Assembly (NCBI RefSeq): GCF_963675165.1
Contig: NC_087382.1
Location: forward strand, 5,814,315 to 5,878,314
Length of the DNA: 64,000 bases
Direction of reading: 5' to 3'
Origin: Halichondria panicea
Taxonomy: Eukaryota; Porifera; Demospongiae; Suberitida; Halichondriidae
Both the position numbers and the translations under genes were made by a program. Shown here piece by piece: positions 33,538 through 45,084 of the stretch (positions within the stretch are counted from its first letter, which is position 1; each line of letters opens with the position of its first letter). The notes under the pieces were generated by a model. It did no database searches. It saw only the letters and a program-made list of their open reading frames with translations, and was not told the DNA's origin.

Positions 33538-35083
33538 TCACTCAATAATCCGCATTGATCGGTAGTTTACCACCTTTTCACGAAGCTCTGCCAAACTAAG
33601 ATCTCCATCAACTACATCCTGCAGAACATCAAGCTTAAATTCCTCAGGCAAGCACTGAATTGGGCTCAAGTATTGTTGCCTGAATTCAGGCTTCGTAATA
33701 AGAGATTTTGTGCTGAGGGTCTGGTCTTTTAACTCCCCCTCCTCAAACTTGTCCATGATAGTGGACACCATGCAGCTTCCAAACATCACTCTTAAACGAG
33801 GCCTGATTGAAGACATTGTCCATAGTGCACCTTCCCATGTCCTAATTGAGCGGTCAGTGCATGTAATCGGCCATTGCAATACAAATCTTACCTGTGGTAG
33901 TATGCAATGCTTGCATATGTCCCTCCACTCTGTGTGTGACTTGGTTTCTGGGGTTTCCCCGCTGGACTCTGTGCCAGCCAATGCAAAGAGTTTGAAACGA
34001 CATGCTTCAACCTAGTCATTGCAAGTATAATATTATAGTTTGTATAGCGCATAAAATAACTCACATAGTCTCTGTGCGTCATTTTGTGCACAAAATGCCC
34101 GTTGACGTTGTGCCGTGAAGCTAAATGGAGGGATTCATCATCTGTGAGCCCAATATAGACTTCTGCTAGGACTCTCTGAAGAGCCATGTTTTCTGGATTC
34201 TCTTTTCTTGCCAGAGCTGAGTGCTGCCCTCCTAATACCTCGTACCTGTAGCCATCTTTTCTTTTTGTGTCGAAGGCTTCTTTTGAGGGAACAGATACAC
34301 ATAGTGCTGCAATGGGTGGTATACCAGGAGATGAAGGGTCCTCTTCGAACCTTGCTGCCAGAGCCTTAACAAACGATGTGTCTACTGGTCTAACACACCG
34401 TTTGGCCTCATGTGGTTTTACTAGGGTGTTGAGAAGCAGATCAAATGTACCTGCGGTGTACAAATAATTATAGTGTAAATTTATACAATCATGCTACAGT
34501 GGAACCTTTGTTAACAACTACCTCCGAATAAAGGCCAGCTGCTATATAACGGCCAGACACCTAGGTCCCCAATGAACAGTTTGTGTACAAAACAACCTCT
34601 CAACAAAGGCCATGCACCTCTGTATGAAGGCCAAAACATTGTTCCCCAAAGGTGTCTGTTATAGAGGGGTTCCACTGTACGTCTTTTAAGATTGTGTGAA
34701 TAGTATTTATATATAACTTGTCGCTTGATGAAGATGGCATCATCAAGGGGATCGCTGTGTTTAAATACCTTTGCAGTTGGTGGAGTTAGGTTTTCCCTGG
34801 AACTGGACGCATCACTATCAAGTGAAAACTCCTGGTCACACGTGCACTAAACTGTGAGACGTCACAGTTTTGTTAATGATCGACTGGCTCAACATTTATT
34901 TATAGAGCAAAACCTTCACATAATTATATCATAGTATACCTCTGTGAATGTATTCCATGCCTTTATGAAATCCAGGGACTTGTTATTAGGCGCCGACAGC
35001 TTAAACTCGTGGTTGAAATTGCTCTGGTTCCATTCAAGAAGAAGGCAATTAAGTACGATATAACTCCCATTCTTGAATTGCAC
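33538..35083 (-). CDS. ParB-like domain protein, gene with a frame break
   Basis: Matching exons: 35083-34940 (48 codons), 34831-34681, 34450-34065, 34011-33892, then an exon from about 33841 to a stop at 33538. Exon 34450-34065 holds a ParB/sulfiredoxin-like core: YRYEVLGGQHSALARKE, then VYIGLTDDESLHLASRHNVN. Bacterial ParB uses this fold for nucleotide and DNA binding; the animal function is unknown. The last exon opens in one frame (DMGRCTMDNVFNQASF) but continues in another (MDKFEEGELKDQ), so there is a one-base break or missed intron near 33770. A further 5' exon may lie at 36595-36640 (ends ILTDETGQFE, phase 0), inside the TIR element. The 3' end may extend to 32641. Confidence 0.55.
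34495..34679. mobile_element. MITE, TACAGTGGAACC family, next to an exon
   Basis: The ends tacagtggaacc and ggttccactgta are inverted. The 185-bp sequence is close to the copy at 50869-51056. On the minus strand its first bases follow the ParB-like exon ending at 34681. Confidence 0.9.
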
Positions 35084-35138
35084 CTATATAATTATACTTA
35101 GTATATGACATTCAGTGTACAGCCAAATACAATTCTAC

Positions 35139-35402
35139 CTGAATAGCATGCATGCTCTAGAAACCCTTGAGTTGTGGCTTCCGCGCAAGTTTTCTGATTT
35201 GATGGGGTTGAAACATGTGAAATTGCTCCAAGAGGCTTTCCTCAGCTCAGCTTTGTTTCTCACAACTGCAATGCCTTCCAATCCTCCTAACAACATCTTG
35301 AAATACCATCGTCCTCTAGTACCTCCGGACATTTCTGCAATGCAGGTTGTTCCTCTTGTAACAGCAGAAGTGATGAATTGCAACAAAGCCTCGGATAGAT
35401 CA
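35139..35402. other. Open frame of unclear strand
   Basis: Both strands are open for about 85 codons. The minus reading has a good donor after ACMLF (CAG|gtagaa) but its phase does not fit the next ParB exon. The plus reading (35115-35411) includes a lysine- and leucine-rich segment. No domain is recognised on either strand. Confidence 0.3.
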
Positions 35403-35481
35403 AAGGTATAGAATACTACGTAGATCTACTGCATGCTTGATCCAAGGACATTGCAGCATAATTATGGGAGGAGCTCAATCA

Positions 35482-35517
35482 TGCAGCTGTGTGCGCGCAT
35501 GCGCGCACACAGCTGCA
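35482..35517. repeat. 36-bp perfect palindrome
   Basis: tgcagctgtgtgcgcgca followed by its exact reverse complement. The centre is gcgcatgcgc, alternating purine-pyrimidine, a sequence prone to Z-DNA or cruciform structure. Confidence 0.95.
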
Positions 35518-35570
35518 CGTATTTTGCAAGACAGAAACTCTGCATGGTTCTACAGCTACAGATATATAAT

Positions 35571-35700
35571 AATCAAAACTAAAAAACATTTGCAATGTGA
35601 ACGTTGCTAGGATTGCCAGGAAAAGAAAAGCGCGGCGAAAAAGCGAAGAAACAAGAAATTTGGCGAGTGCATAACTCCAATCCGTTACAACGTCATTCAT
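35571..35700. repeat. Repeat with inverted copy at 37965-38085
   Basis: It contains catttgcaatgtgaacgttg, gattgccaggaaaagaaaa and gcataactccaatccgttac. The reverse complement is at 37965-38085. The TIR element at 35701 is inserted at its end. Confidence 0.85.
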
Positions 35701-37192
35701 TAGCCTCGATCCCAGGCCGAGTTTTCGCTTTTATAACGGTTAGGCGAACAACTAGGCCTAAACATGCAACTGTGGTGCAAACTTCTCTGTAGATCACGCC
35801 ATGATTTGCCACATGGGGGGCTTCCCGACTATTCGCCACAACGAAATTCGTGACATCACAGCCTCACTGCTCACAGAAGTATGCCATAATGTCGCTACAG
35901 AGCCACCCCTCCAGCCCCTCACTGGAGAGCTCTTCTCTGCCAGATCAGTAAACACAAGCAACCATGCTCGCCCCGATATTCGTGCAAGAGGCTTCTGGAA
36001 CAACCACCAAGATGCATTTTTTGATGTAAGGGTATTCTACCCTAACGCACCTAGTAACCGTTCCGGAGATGCCTACAGGAGACACGAGCAAGCAAAAAAA
36101 AGGGAATACGGACAAAGGGTCAGAGAAATCGAGCGGGGAGTCTTCACACCCTTAGTCCTCTCAACCTGGGGAGGAATGGGCAAAGAAGCAGCAACGTTCT
36201 ACAAGAGGCTCGCTGATCTATTATCCTCGAAAAGACAAAATCCGTACCCAGCAGTAATGGGATGGCTCAGATGCAGGCTATCCTTTGCATCGATCCGCTC
36301 TGCAATAATGTGCATTAGAGGAAGCCGTTCATCGCTGCACAGACCTGTCTACATGGACAATATCAACCTTGTATCTCAGGAGGGGCGAGTCCCCCCCTGA
36401 ATACATAATTCCTCTATGAACTACTTATATTCGATTTGTTTTTATTTTTGTCTGCTACATAATTACTATCACTAAACTACCTTCTTCTTTTGTACAATGT
36501 AATCTTTTCTTAGCCCCAAGAATGAGCAGGTCATACTCCAGTCCTGTGAGTATAGGACAATATTAAAAGAAACCAAAGACGGTTAAACCCTTACCTCAAA
36601 CTGTCCAGTCTCGTCCGTTAGTATAGCCAAGAGGAGCACTGTTGGGATAGCTGGATATTAGCCATTGCTCCTGTACAGAGAGTAGACATTCTAAATACGT
36701 GTATATAAATCTATACATATTAAATTTCTCGTATTAAACAGGTTATAGTGTCATTGTCGATGAGCTGATGATGGCAGCACCAAGTTCTCTGGCTCACACT
36801 CTTCACTTGATCCACCATATTAATGATGAAACTATAGTCTACCTACGGGTAGATCTTGCCAAACATGAACAAGACTTGATAGCATAGCCATAGGGCCCAC
36901 ACAAAAATATCTGACCTTAACAAGCTTGACAAAGCTTTATACCTCTTCCCTTGTTGTTCAGTCTTCAGAATAAGCTTCAGAGAAGAGAGAAGCTTCAGCT
37001 AAGAGCCATTCCCAATAATGATAAAATGGGAACTGACTTCTAGTACACGATAGTACACGAATATAAATGTCACGAAAGTGAACGAGAATATCCATTCGTC
37101 AGAATCTGACAAACGACTGAGACAACTAGTACCAGGCCTAGTTGTTCGCCTAACCGTTATAAAAGCGAAAACTCGGCCTGGGATCGAGGCTA
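35701..37192. mobile_element. 1.5-kb TIR element with 59-bp perfect ends and 10-bp target duplication
   Basis: The left end (tagcctcgatcccaggccga ...) is repeated as an exact 59-bp reverse complement ending at 37192. The flanks carry cgtcattcat at 35691-35700 and at 37193-37202. A long TIR with a 9-11 bp duplication is typical of Mutator-like elements, but no MULE transposase is present. The cargo is an ORF at 35801-36400, a possible minus-strand exon at 36595-36640, and a possible plus-strand exon at 36742-36887 (46 codons plus stop, after acceptor acag). Confidence 0.8.
35801..36400 (+). CDS. Retroelement-derived C-terminal endonuclease-like ORF inside the TIR element
   Basis: 199 aa, intact from ATG to TGA. 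ARPDIRARGFW ... AFFDVRVFYP resembles the RPD-x(n)-D motif of restriction-like endonucleases in R2-type non-LTR elements, and KREY further on fits a K-x2-Y motif. The LSTWGGMGKEAATFYKRLA and LSFASIRSAIMCIRGSR segments parallel the fragment at 26780-27283. The reverse transcriptase part is missing, so this is a truncated, probably captured, piece. It starts about 40 nt inside the left TIR. Confidence 0.6.
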   Translation: MICHMGGFPTIRHNEIRDITASLLTEVCHNVATEPPLQPLTGELFSARSVNTSNHARPDIRARGFWNNHQDAFFDVRVFYPNAPSNRSGDAYRRHEQAKKREYGQRVREIERGVFTPLVLSTWGGMGKEAATFYKRLADLLSSKRQNPYPAVMGWLRCRLSFASIRSAIMCIRGSRSSLHRPVYMDNINLVSQEGRVPP

Positions 37193-38356
37193 CGTCATTC
37201 ATATGTACTGTTTCAAGAAATTTAAGCTATAATTATTATTTTTGTTTTGGTACTTTTTCTGGCCAATCCTTTCATCACATTGCAAGTAATAATTATTGTT
37301 GATGTGTACAAGCTAGGTGTTTAATTACTTAATGTTATGCAATATTTACTAGGTTCATAGTTTAATGAGTTTGTGGTAAATGTGTTGTTTTGTTCATTTG
37401 TTGTGCGCAGGGCCCCTTGCTCTGGCCCTGCCCCCTTGTTTTTGTATTTGCCATCACCCACTATCTTCCTCGGTTTGTTGTTGTATTTTGTCTAAACTCA
37501 CTAAGAATTGTTGCAAAGGGTCAAGTCAACTTGTACTCTAGGATAAGTATAGGAGCCTGTCTCCCAACAATAGCTAACTCTCAAACTAAACTAGCCTGTC
37601 TAGTTCTTAGTCTATACAAGAAAGAGCTCAACAATTATAGTGATGATTTTGCATTTTTGCAGGCTATATAGTAATGTGTTTATGATGTTGTCCCCTGACA
37701 GTGCATGCATGCTTCTTTTCTATGAAGGCCGGTGAAGGAGGCTAACATCTAAAACTACTTCTTCTACAACAATTAATGAGTACTGTTGTACTCTCAGTGT
37801 GTTCTTTTATATCAGTAGAAGGAACACAAAGAAAATGTTAGTCCATGTTATTAAATGTTATTCACTGTCCTGCAAAGGTGAATTCGCAATGACTGGTTTA
37901 CCCAACCTGTATTTGATTCTAAAATTCCTTATCAACAGTAGGCCACTCGACGGTACATGTTCATGACGTTGTAACGGATTGGAGTTATGCACTCGCCGAA
38001 TTTCTTGTTTCTTCGCTTTTTCTTTTCCTGGCAATCCTATAGCAACGTTCACATTGCAAATGTTTTTTAGTTTTGATTCCCTTTCTTTTTTATTACAGTA
38101 GTACATTAATGATAAGATTTATGTGACGTTGATAAATTTGTCATCGTCCTGTAATCTTGTTGAAGATAATACATGTATCGTTGGACAGAAATATATTTTA
38201 CTCCCCAATAATGAAAGTGAAATACCTATAAGAGGAACATCAAGAAGCAAGAGAAGTTCAAGAAGAGAAGACATGCAGGACTGGAATTATTTTATACATT
38301 TATCTATGTGATAAAAATAATGTTAATTAAGCTTATAGATTATAATATAATTATAT
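37193..38356. other. Spacer with the inverted repeat partner of 35571-35700
   Basis: No gene is recognised. The segment 37965-38085 is the inverted partner repeat. The ORFs 37390-37671 and 38123-38311 show no domain. Confidence 0.4.
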
Positions 38357-38700
38357 TATTCAATTCAATTCAATTCAATATGATTTTTCAGCATTATATG
38401 CCGATGGCAAGCCTGTAGAGACAGGTTACCATAAATAGCTATACTAACACATAATTCTAATACATAGTTATATATAGTTTAAACTGGGCACTTGTTGCAG
38501 GGACATTTAAAGTGAAACGAGCAGGGATTATCAGAGTCAAAATTTAGCCGAAATTGCAGCCACAGGAATTCCTTGATTTGCTTCTTGATAGCTTTGCTTG
38601 AGAGTGAAGTATCTATCGAAGGTAGGCCATTCCAAAGCCTAGGCAGACGATTGTAGTAAAAGTGCCGGAGTATAAGTTTGTGCGGCAGAAGTTATGTTTT
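38357..38700 (-). mobile_element. 3' end of a LINE retrotransposon with microsatellite tail
   Basis: The minus strand codes LRHFYYNRLPRLWNGLPSID, an Ile/Lys-rich helix, and CSFHFKCPCNKCPV before a stop at about 38483. This RLWN-x-LP plus Cys-rich ending is typical of L2/CR1-like reverse transcriptase ORFs. The 3' side ends in a pentanucleotide tail (attga repeated, 38357-38382), as in that clade. The 5' part is missing. Confidence 0.75.
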
Positions 38701-38777
38701 AGAGATAAACTAAACGGGTTCTAGCGACTAGAGGCTGTATCTAGAATCTTCTGAACATGTCTGTACACGGAGGTAAT

Positions 38778-39625
38778 CAGTGGCGGATCCAGAGGGGGTT
38801 CTTTGGGTTCAATTGAACCCCCCTTTGAGAAAAAAGTGAGTGCAATGGGAGGCTCAAGCAACTATAGCTAGTTAGCAAGTTGTTCCTTTCTTACTAGCTT
38901 TCACATGCATTTCTCACTTACCTTTAATTTAGTCCTTGTTAGTCCTGCGAAGCTTTATCTGTGCAGTTTCAGTGACTATGAAGGCTAAAAACTCTCCAGC
39001 GTAGCATGCCGTGAGACTGGTTATGAAAAGTGATGACCTTTTTTTAGGAAAAAATTCGGTGTGTTAATGCTATAGCATGCAAATATATATGTACACTGTC
39101 CTTTGGAGGCAGGGCTGGAGCTGTTGGGGAGAGATGTAATGTTTGCACGTTATTGCAGATAAAAAACATAGAACTGCAAAACCCCACAAAAAAACAGTCA
39201 CCCTTGAAAATGTGTGGGAGGGTGGCTAGAGGGCAGAGAGATTGAGCTGTTAGGCAGGGCTTCATAGAGGGGGGCACTCGCTCCCCCCCTGGCAATTGCA
39301 AATTTTTGTATTGAAAATATAGGCCATAACACACAGTGTTACGGCATGAACAAACAACAATCAACCTACGCACAGAGTACGTGTGAAACTAATTTCTACT
39401 CGTGAAGAATGATGCGTGATAAAACCGTCATTTGAATCTAAATCAGTTTTACAGCTATAGTGTACAGGGGCGTTTCTAGAGATTGAAGCAGGAGGTGCTC
39501 AAGAGCACTGAAAAAATGGGGCCGCGTTACGCCCCCGCATTTATTTCGGCGCGTCTTTCCTCCTCCCCCATGCAGCCTTGCAGCAAAAAGTACAGCACAC
39601 TGCCCAAGAAACGAGCGCCTCCTAT
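38778..39625. other. Spacer with hAT-like MITE termini
   Basis: tcagtggcggatccagaggg (38777) and acaggggcgtttctagagat (39464) look like hAT-type non-autonomous termini. No gene is recognised. The stretch 39405-39462 recurs inverted at 42845-42905. Confidence 0.4.
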
Positions 39626-40363
39626 ACTACAGTAGACTCCCATGCAGCTTGGCCGGAATAGCGAGGTGGCTGCAGCTCAGGAAATAGCCGCGGCTTAAAA
39701 ACTACCTTACCTCGAATCTAATGACTACTTTTGCGGTTCTTGTCTCGAGGATAATGTAGGATAATGAATCATTTTGTTCTCTATTTAAGTGTAATTCAAT
39801 TTTATTTGCTAAACCACACCCAAAACGTCATATCCGGCCGTAAACACGTATGATTTTTTTTTCGGTTAATACACCTTTATGGTGGAAGCAAGTAAATTAA
39901 TAATAAAATAATAAAATAATAAACAAAGAACAGTGTATGTAAAATAGTGTGTACATGCATGAGATGAACAGTTAGTTTGTTAGTTTTTACAAGCTGGCCT
40001 CTGCTATAACCAGGTCCATAGGTGATATCTTCATAGCGTGGCCTCTTGATGAACGAGCGCCACGTATGCATTGAATGGCAGACCTGAGCAGGCTGAAAGA
40101 GAGGGAGCATCTTAGCCAGTGCAAGGTGGTATTGTAGGGTTAGTCCCATTTATCTGCTAGGAGGGAGTCCAGTCGTTTGTAGAAGTTTGTAGCTTGGGAC
40201 AGCCAGCACTGGCCGGTAACCGGAATACGAGTGGCCGTACTTCAGGTTGAGTTTTGTGCAGTAAACATAATAATAGCTAGCATTCCGAGCCAAGCCAAAT
40301 GGCCGGTATATCGAGGTGACCGTACTTCAGGGAGCCGGAATAGCGAGAGTCTACTGTATTCTC
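39626..40363. mobile_element. Non-autonomous element with ACAGTAGACTC ends
   Basis: acagtagactcccatgcagc at the left and gagtctactgt at the right are inverted. ggccggaatagcgaggtg recurs near both ends. No transposase ORF is present. Confidence 0.6.
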
Positions 40364-40507
40364 GAACAAAGCCAAAAATACTCTAGAGCTTCTCTCTTCC
40401 ATTCTAGTTCTGTTACTATGTTACTAGACAAAGCATCTATAGCTACAATAATGTTTATCTTATTACATGAGTATCTTCTTGTAAATGACAATACAATGTA
40501 TATGACT

Positions 40508-42087
40508 GTAGCTCTCTTTTCACTCTTGCAGCTATATACTAATAGCCAGTCTAGTGCAGAGCTAACTACTAAGTATATAGAGTAGCAACACTCCATGGAC
40601 AAGTTTTGTACGCACTCTTCTGAAAAGGCTGCAATGGCATTCCAAGTATTATAAAGCAAAAGTATACATGTAGGCATAACTCGAGAACAAGCATTATTTT
40701 GCAAGCCCACAAATTAAAATCCAAAGCAAAAATGACTAGAAGCCTATAGAAACTCTTACTTGTACTGCACTTCATTGATCCTTGAGCAACATACAAACAC
40801 AAACACATGTAGATCGTATATACCTTGCTTGCGCATGCGCATGCACACCGAGGTATAGATCTAATAATCGTACTCAGTATGCAAACACAGGCAGAATAGG
40901 AATTGGAATGAGACTTCCCGTTGCGTATTGTATACAGATAAGATAATTCATTTTTATTTGTGAGCTAGTGGGAATTTTATGGCGGCACATGTGTCATAAT
41001 AGCACATCCTTTGTGGGTTCTGAACTATGAAGTTCTTTTGACAGCCTATAGGATTTGTTATGTCTTCAGCTATTGTGTTGTAAGTTTGGGGAGAATTCGT
41101 AGTTGTTAATTGTTAATTGCTAGGTTATCAATTTTAACAGGATGATGCATGCTATCAGGGCCGTAGATATAGCTTAGGTTTGCAGGGGTGGCAAAATAAC
41201 AACTGACAATTTTTACTTAACAAAAGGTCAACTGTTATTTCTGATTATCCTCTGAGTATGCATGGCAACTTCCAACTTGCTGTGGTACCAACAGTGCCAC
41301 CCCTGCAAACCTAAGCTATCTACGGCCCTGATAGCATGCATCATCCTGATAATTGATAACCTAGCAATTAACAATTAACAACTATGAATTCCTCCCCAAA
41401 CTTACAATACAATAGCTGAAGACATAACAAATCCTATAGGCTGTCAAAAGAACTTCATAGTTCAGAACCCACATAGGATGTTACATTGTATACCATCTAG
41501 CAGGGTAACCAGGTGAAGATAGCCTATAGTAAAGAATTTTCCTGATCAGTAGTATCATGCGATCGTCAAGTTACTTCAATTGTAATGTGCTATTATGACA
41601 CATGTGCCGTCATAAAATGCTCTCCCACCAGCTCACAAATAAAAATGAATTATCTGTATACAATACGCAACGGGAAGTCTCATTCCAATTCCTATTCTGC
41701 CTGTGTTTGCATACTGAGTATACGATTATTAGATCTATACCTCGGTGTGCATGCGCAAGCAAGGTATATACGATCTACACGACTGTGTTTGTGTTTGTAT
41801 AATTTATGTTGCTCAAGGATCAATGAAGTGCAGTACAAGTAAGAGTTTCTATAGGCTTCTAGTCATTTTTGCTTTGGATTTTAATTTGTGGGCTTGCAAA
41901 ATAATGCTTGTTCTCGAGTTATGCCTACATGTAGTTTTGCTTTAATACTTGGAATGCCATTGCAGCCTTTTCAAAAGAGTGCGTAGAAAAACTTGTCCAT
42001 GGAGTGTTGCTACTCTATATACTTAGTAGTTAGCTCTGCACTAGACCGGCTATTAGTGTAGCTGCAAGAGTGAAAAGAGAGCTACAA
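40508..42087. repeat. 1.6-kb palindrome (two ~700-bp inverted arms)
   Basis: The left arm 40508-41213 and right arm 41288-42087 are close reverse complements with a centre of about 75 bp. Shared anchors include tagagtagcaacactccatg, ccacccctgcaaacctaagc and caatagctgaagacataaca. The right arm carries an extra stretch of about 100 bp near 41490-41580. A third partial copy is at 42412-42620. Open frames here are mirror images of each other and carry no domain. Confidence 0.9.
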
Positions 42088-42411
42088 AGCTCTTGCTAGT
42101 TAACTTTTTGGCATCTCAGATCCTTTTTAACAACAATCATGGCCGATCATTACCCACTCTTTGAGTTTCTCTGTGATTCTGGATTCTACCTGCATGCACC
42201 ATTAATGCACACATGTTCATCAGAATATAATGTGTGCATAAAATTAAAGCTATTGCTAATAGCTAGTAGTTTTATGTTATGTAGCTTTGACACCTCCACC
42301 GAGGCTGCGGGTGCTTTCATTTCATAAGTTCTCACACATGCACTTCTATATAGCATGCATTATCTTGTTAATCAATAACCTATAAGAGTACAATTAGGAT
42401 TCTTCCCCCAA

Positions 42412-42620
42412 ACTTACGTCACAATAGCTGAAGACGTAACAAATCCTATAGGCTGTCAAAAGAACTTCATAGTTCAGAACCCACAAAGGATTCGACGTGC
42501 TATTCAGTGACACATGTGCCATAAAAATGCTCTCCCATCGGCTCATAAATTTAAAAATGAATTATCTGTATATTATAATTATTACGCAATGGGAAGTCTC
42601 ATTCTAATTCCTATTCCAGC
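42412..42620. repeat. Third, partial copy of the palindrome arm
   Basis: It shares ctataggctgtcaaaagaac and cacaaaggatt with the arms at 41020 and 41440, with substitutions and indels. Confidence 0.8.
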
Positions 42621-43025
42621 AATCTCAATCAGAAAGTTTTAAATTCGATTCCAGTTCCTATGCAGAAGTATATAATTATAATGAGCGATTTTTTACAGAC
42701 AAATCACAAACCATCAGCTCCAACATCGAAGACTAACCAGCTTCATCAAGTTAAGAAGAAATTACTCATTCTCTGGAACCAAATCGAACACTCCAACATG
42801 GTAAAGAAATTCGTGAATTGATTCGTATATATAAACACTATAGCTGTAAAACTGATTTAGATTCAAATGACGGTTTTATCATGCATCATTCTTTATACAG
42901 TGTACATATAATTATATTTGCATGCTATAGCTACGATACTATAATATATACTGGTCTTTTGGCAGTGCATGTATATAATTATATGCAGCATGCATGTGAT
43001 TCAACCATCATTTCTTTTGCAGACA

Positions 43026-45084
43026 ATGAAGATTGTGCTCGTCGTACTTGTGGCTTGCTTTGCAGCTTCCCATTGTCAAAATGAGCTGCCAGAAATCCCA
43101 ACATTAAATCCACAACAACAACAATGCTTCAATGAGCAAGTACTGGGAAACCAGGGTCTGCTAGCCTGTGCACTCATGTTTGGTGTAAGTTATTTGCACA
43201 TTACTATAATGTGATCTTGTATTAGTCATACATGTCAATTAACTGATGCATTTTTCTCCAAATATTAGAATGTTGACCCATCAAATCCCCGAGCAATTTG
43301 TGATTTGTCCTGCATCAGTGATTTTGCAGCAGCTTACGGCGCATGTAATGTGTCACCTAACCCCGTAACTGAAAGTAAGTCTCTATAATACTGCATGTGC
43401 ATGCTTATCAAATACAACTATATATATAGGAGTGATGTATAATTTTATGCCAACTATAAATGTAGCATGCACTTTTTATGTTGGATATTATAGCGTGCAT
43501 GACATTATTATAATTATTATAGTCAACCAATATTCATTAAACTGCTATAGCTATAATAATACAGATTGATTTAATATAAATAGGACAACCTATATAGTAT
43601 ATATAAACACTGAAGTTACTAAGGCGCGTGCATGGACGGCCACGAGTTATAGTATAGCCCATTGGTCTGACGAAAACCACGAATATTTTGCTCCCCTCCT
43701 GAAAATTACCCACTGTATATATATAATTGTGTTTTTTGGTATCTTGGAGGAAGGCTTCTTAGCTGAGTCTTCCATGCAGGCCATGCATCCTATAGATTCA
43801 GGCTTAGTGCACATTGCATAAACATGCACGCATGCATCACTAAAGTCAATTTATTTTTTACTGATTGCTCCGTCCCCATGTTAGTTGCATATTGTATATA
43901 TAATTATACTGTAATGGATATTACGGCGCCATGCACGTCAGCATCAGCATACTTTTTGAAGCCCTGAAAAAAGCGCCTATATAATTATATATAACCGTTG
44001 CTGTAATTTTATATAGAAAGGATTGTTTAAACATCAAGACAATGAATCATCCTGGATATTTACACTTTGAACAGTATAGTCTGACCCATAGCTATATATA
44101 CTCGATTTTAGGCCACATTATAATTAAACAGCCTGGAATCGAGGCTATAACCCATAGCTATATATAGCTAGCTACAGTCAACGCATGAATGTTGTTCACG
44201 AGCATGTGGGAGCCAGCTCTCGATCTCAACGGTGCATGCAGCTAGCTAGCAAGTTAGCAAGTGAGACCATGCCCATTTTCTCTAGTGTATATACTCTCAT
44301 TCCCAGCCGAGATGTCTCTATAGCTAGGCCGTTTCAACTTTGTTCTATTAAAAAAAGTTTGCCTGTGACCGAGGCTATGCTAGTGTAGAACATGAAGCGC
44401 CACCACATGCATACTACTTAGGCGCCAGCTGGGCTAAACGCAATTTTTGTGTTCTAAAAGATGTGCCACTCAGAATTATAATTTGTTCTGTGGTGGCGTC
44501 GGTGCTGCAATTAGGTAGGGGTTGATTGATTATATGTTAGCATAATTTCGAACATAATAGGCACATTTTTTGGTGAGAATTATGCTGGCATAATGATAAA
44601 AATAATAGGCAGGTTTTGGAAATAGAGGTCAGTACAATCATAGTACAAACATTTATAGGCCATATAATTTATATGTTATAGATATAGTTTGATGTATATA
44701 CTTGTGCGATGACATGGAGTCTATATAATTATGTTTGGAAGAATAATGTGGGAATAATAGCCGATTTAATAGGCAATTTGAAAAGAATATAACAGACTGT
44801 TAGCTTGAGCATAAAAGAATAGTTATAGGTAATATCTCGAGCATAATCTACCAACCCTTAGCTGCAATTATACATCAATTATACGGTATATAGTCGTCTG
44901 GCATCTATATAGATCGATATAATTTCATGTGCATAAACAGCCATGATATCACCTCAGTGCTTTAGTTTAACTATCGTTTACTTATCTCACAGTTTGCCCT
45001 GGCGTCAGTGGTGCTGCGTCTACCGTTGCCGTACCAATGATGGTGATCACTGGAATAGTTGTGACTCTGTCTTCACTGTTTTAA
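43026..45084 (+). CDS. Small secreted, GPI-type cysteine protein
   Basis: Three exons (43026-43184, 43269-43374, 44993-45084) with matching phases give 118 aa. The signal peptide is MKIVLVVLVACFAASHC; the mature chain has cysteines in QCFNEQ, LACAL, ICDLSC and GACN, then ICPG. The last exon codes VSGAASTVAVPMM plus a hydrophobic tail ending SSLF, consistent with a GPI anchor signal. Intron 2 is 1.6 kb and holds a dispersed repeat (44170-44475). The family is not recognised; a broken inverted relative is at 31132-32248. Membrane-anchored extracellular function is inferred. Confidence 0.7.
44170..44475. repeat. Dispersed repeat, relative of 14820-15010
   Basis: It shares gcgccac, ttaggcgccagctgggct and ttctaaaagatg with the tensin-intron copy in the same order. 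An extra segment with tcccagccgag ... gaccgaggcta ends is inserted here (about 44295-44375). Confidence 0.65.

Noticed and set aside
40351..42060. Several ORFs in the palindrome arms
   Set aside because: They are mirror copies produced by the inverted repeat and show no domain.
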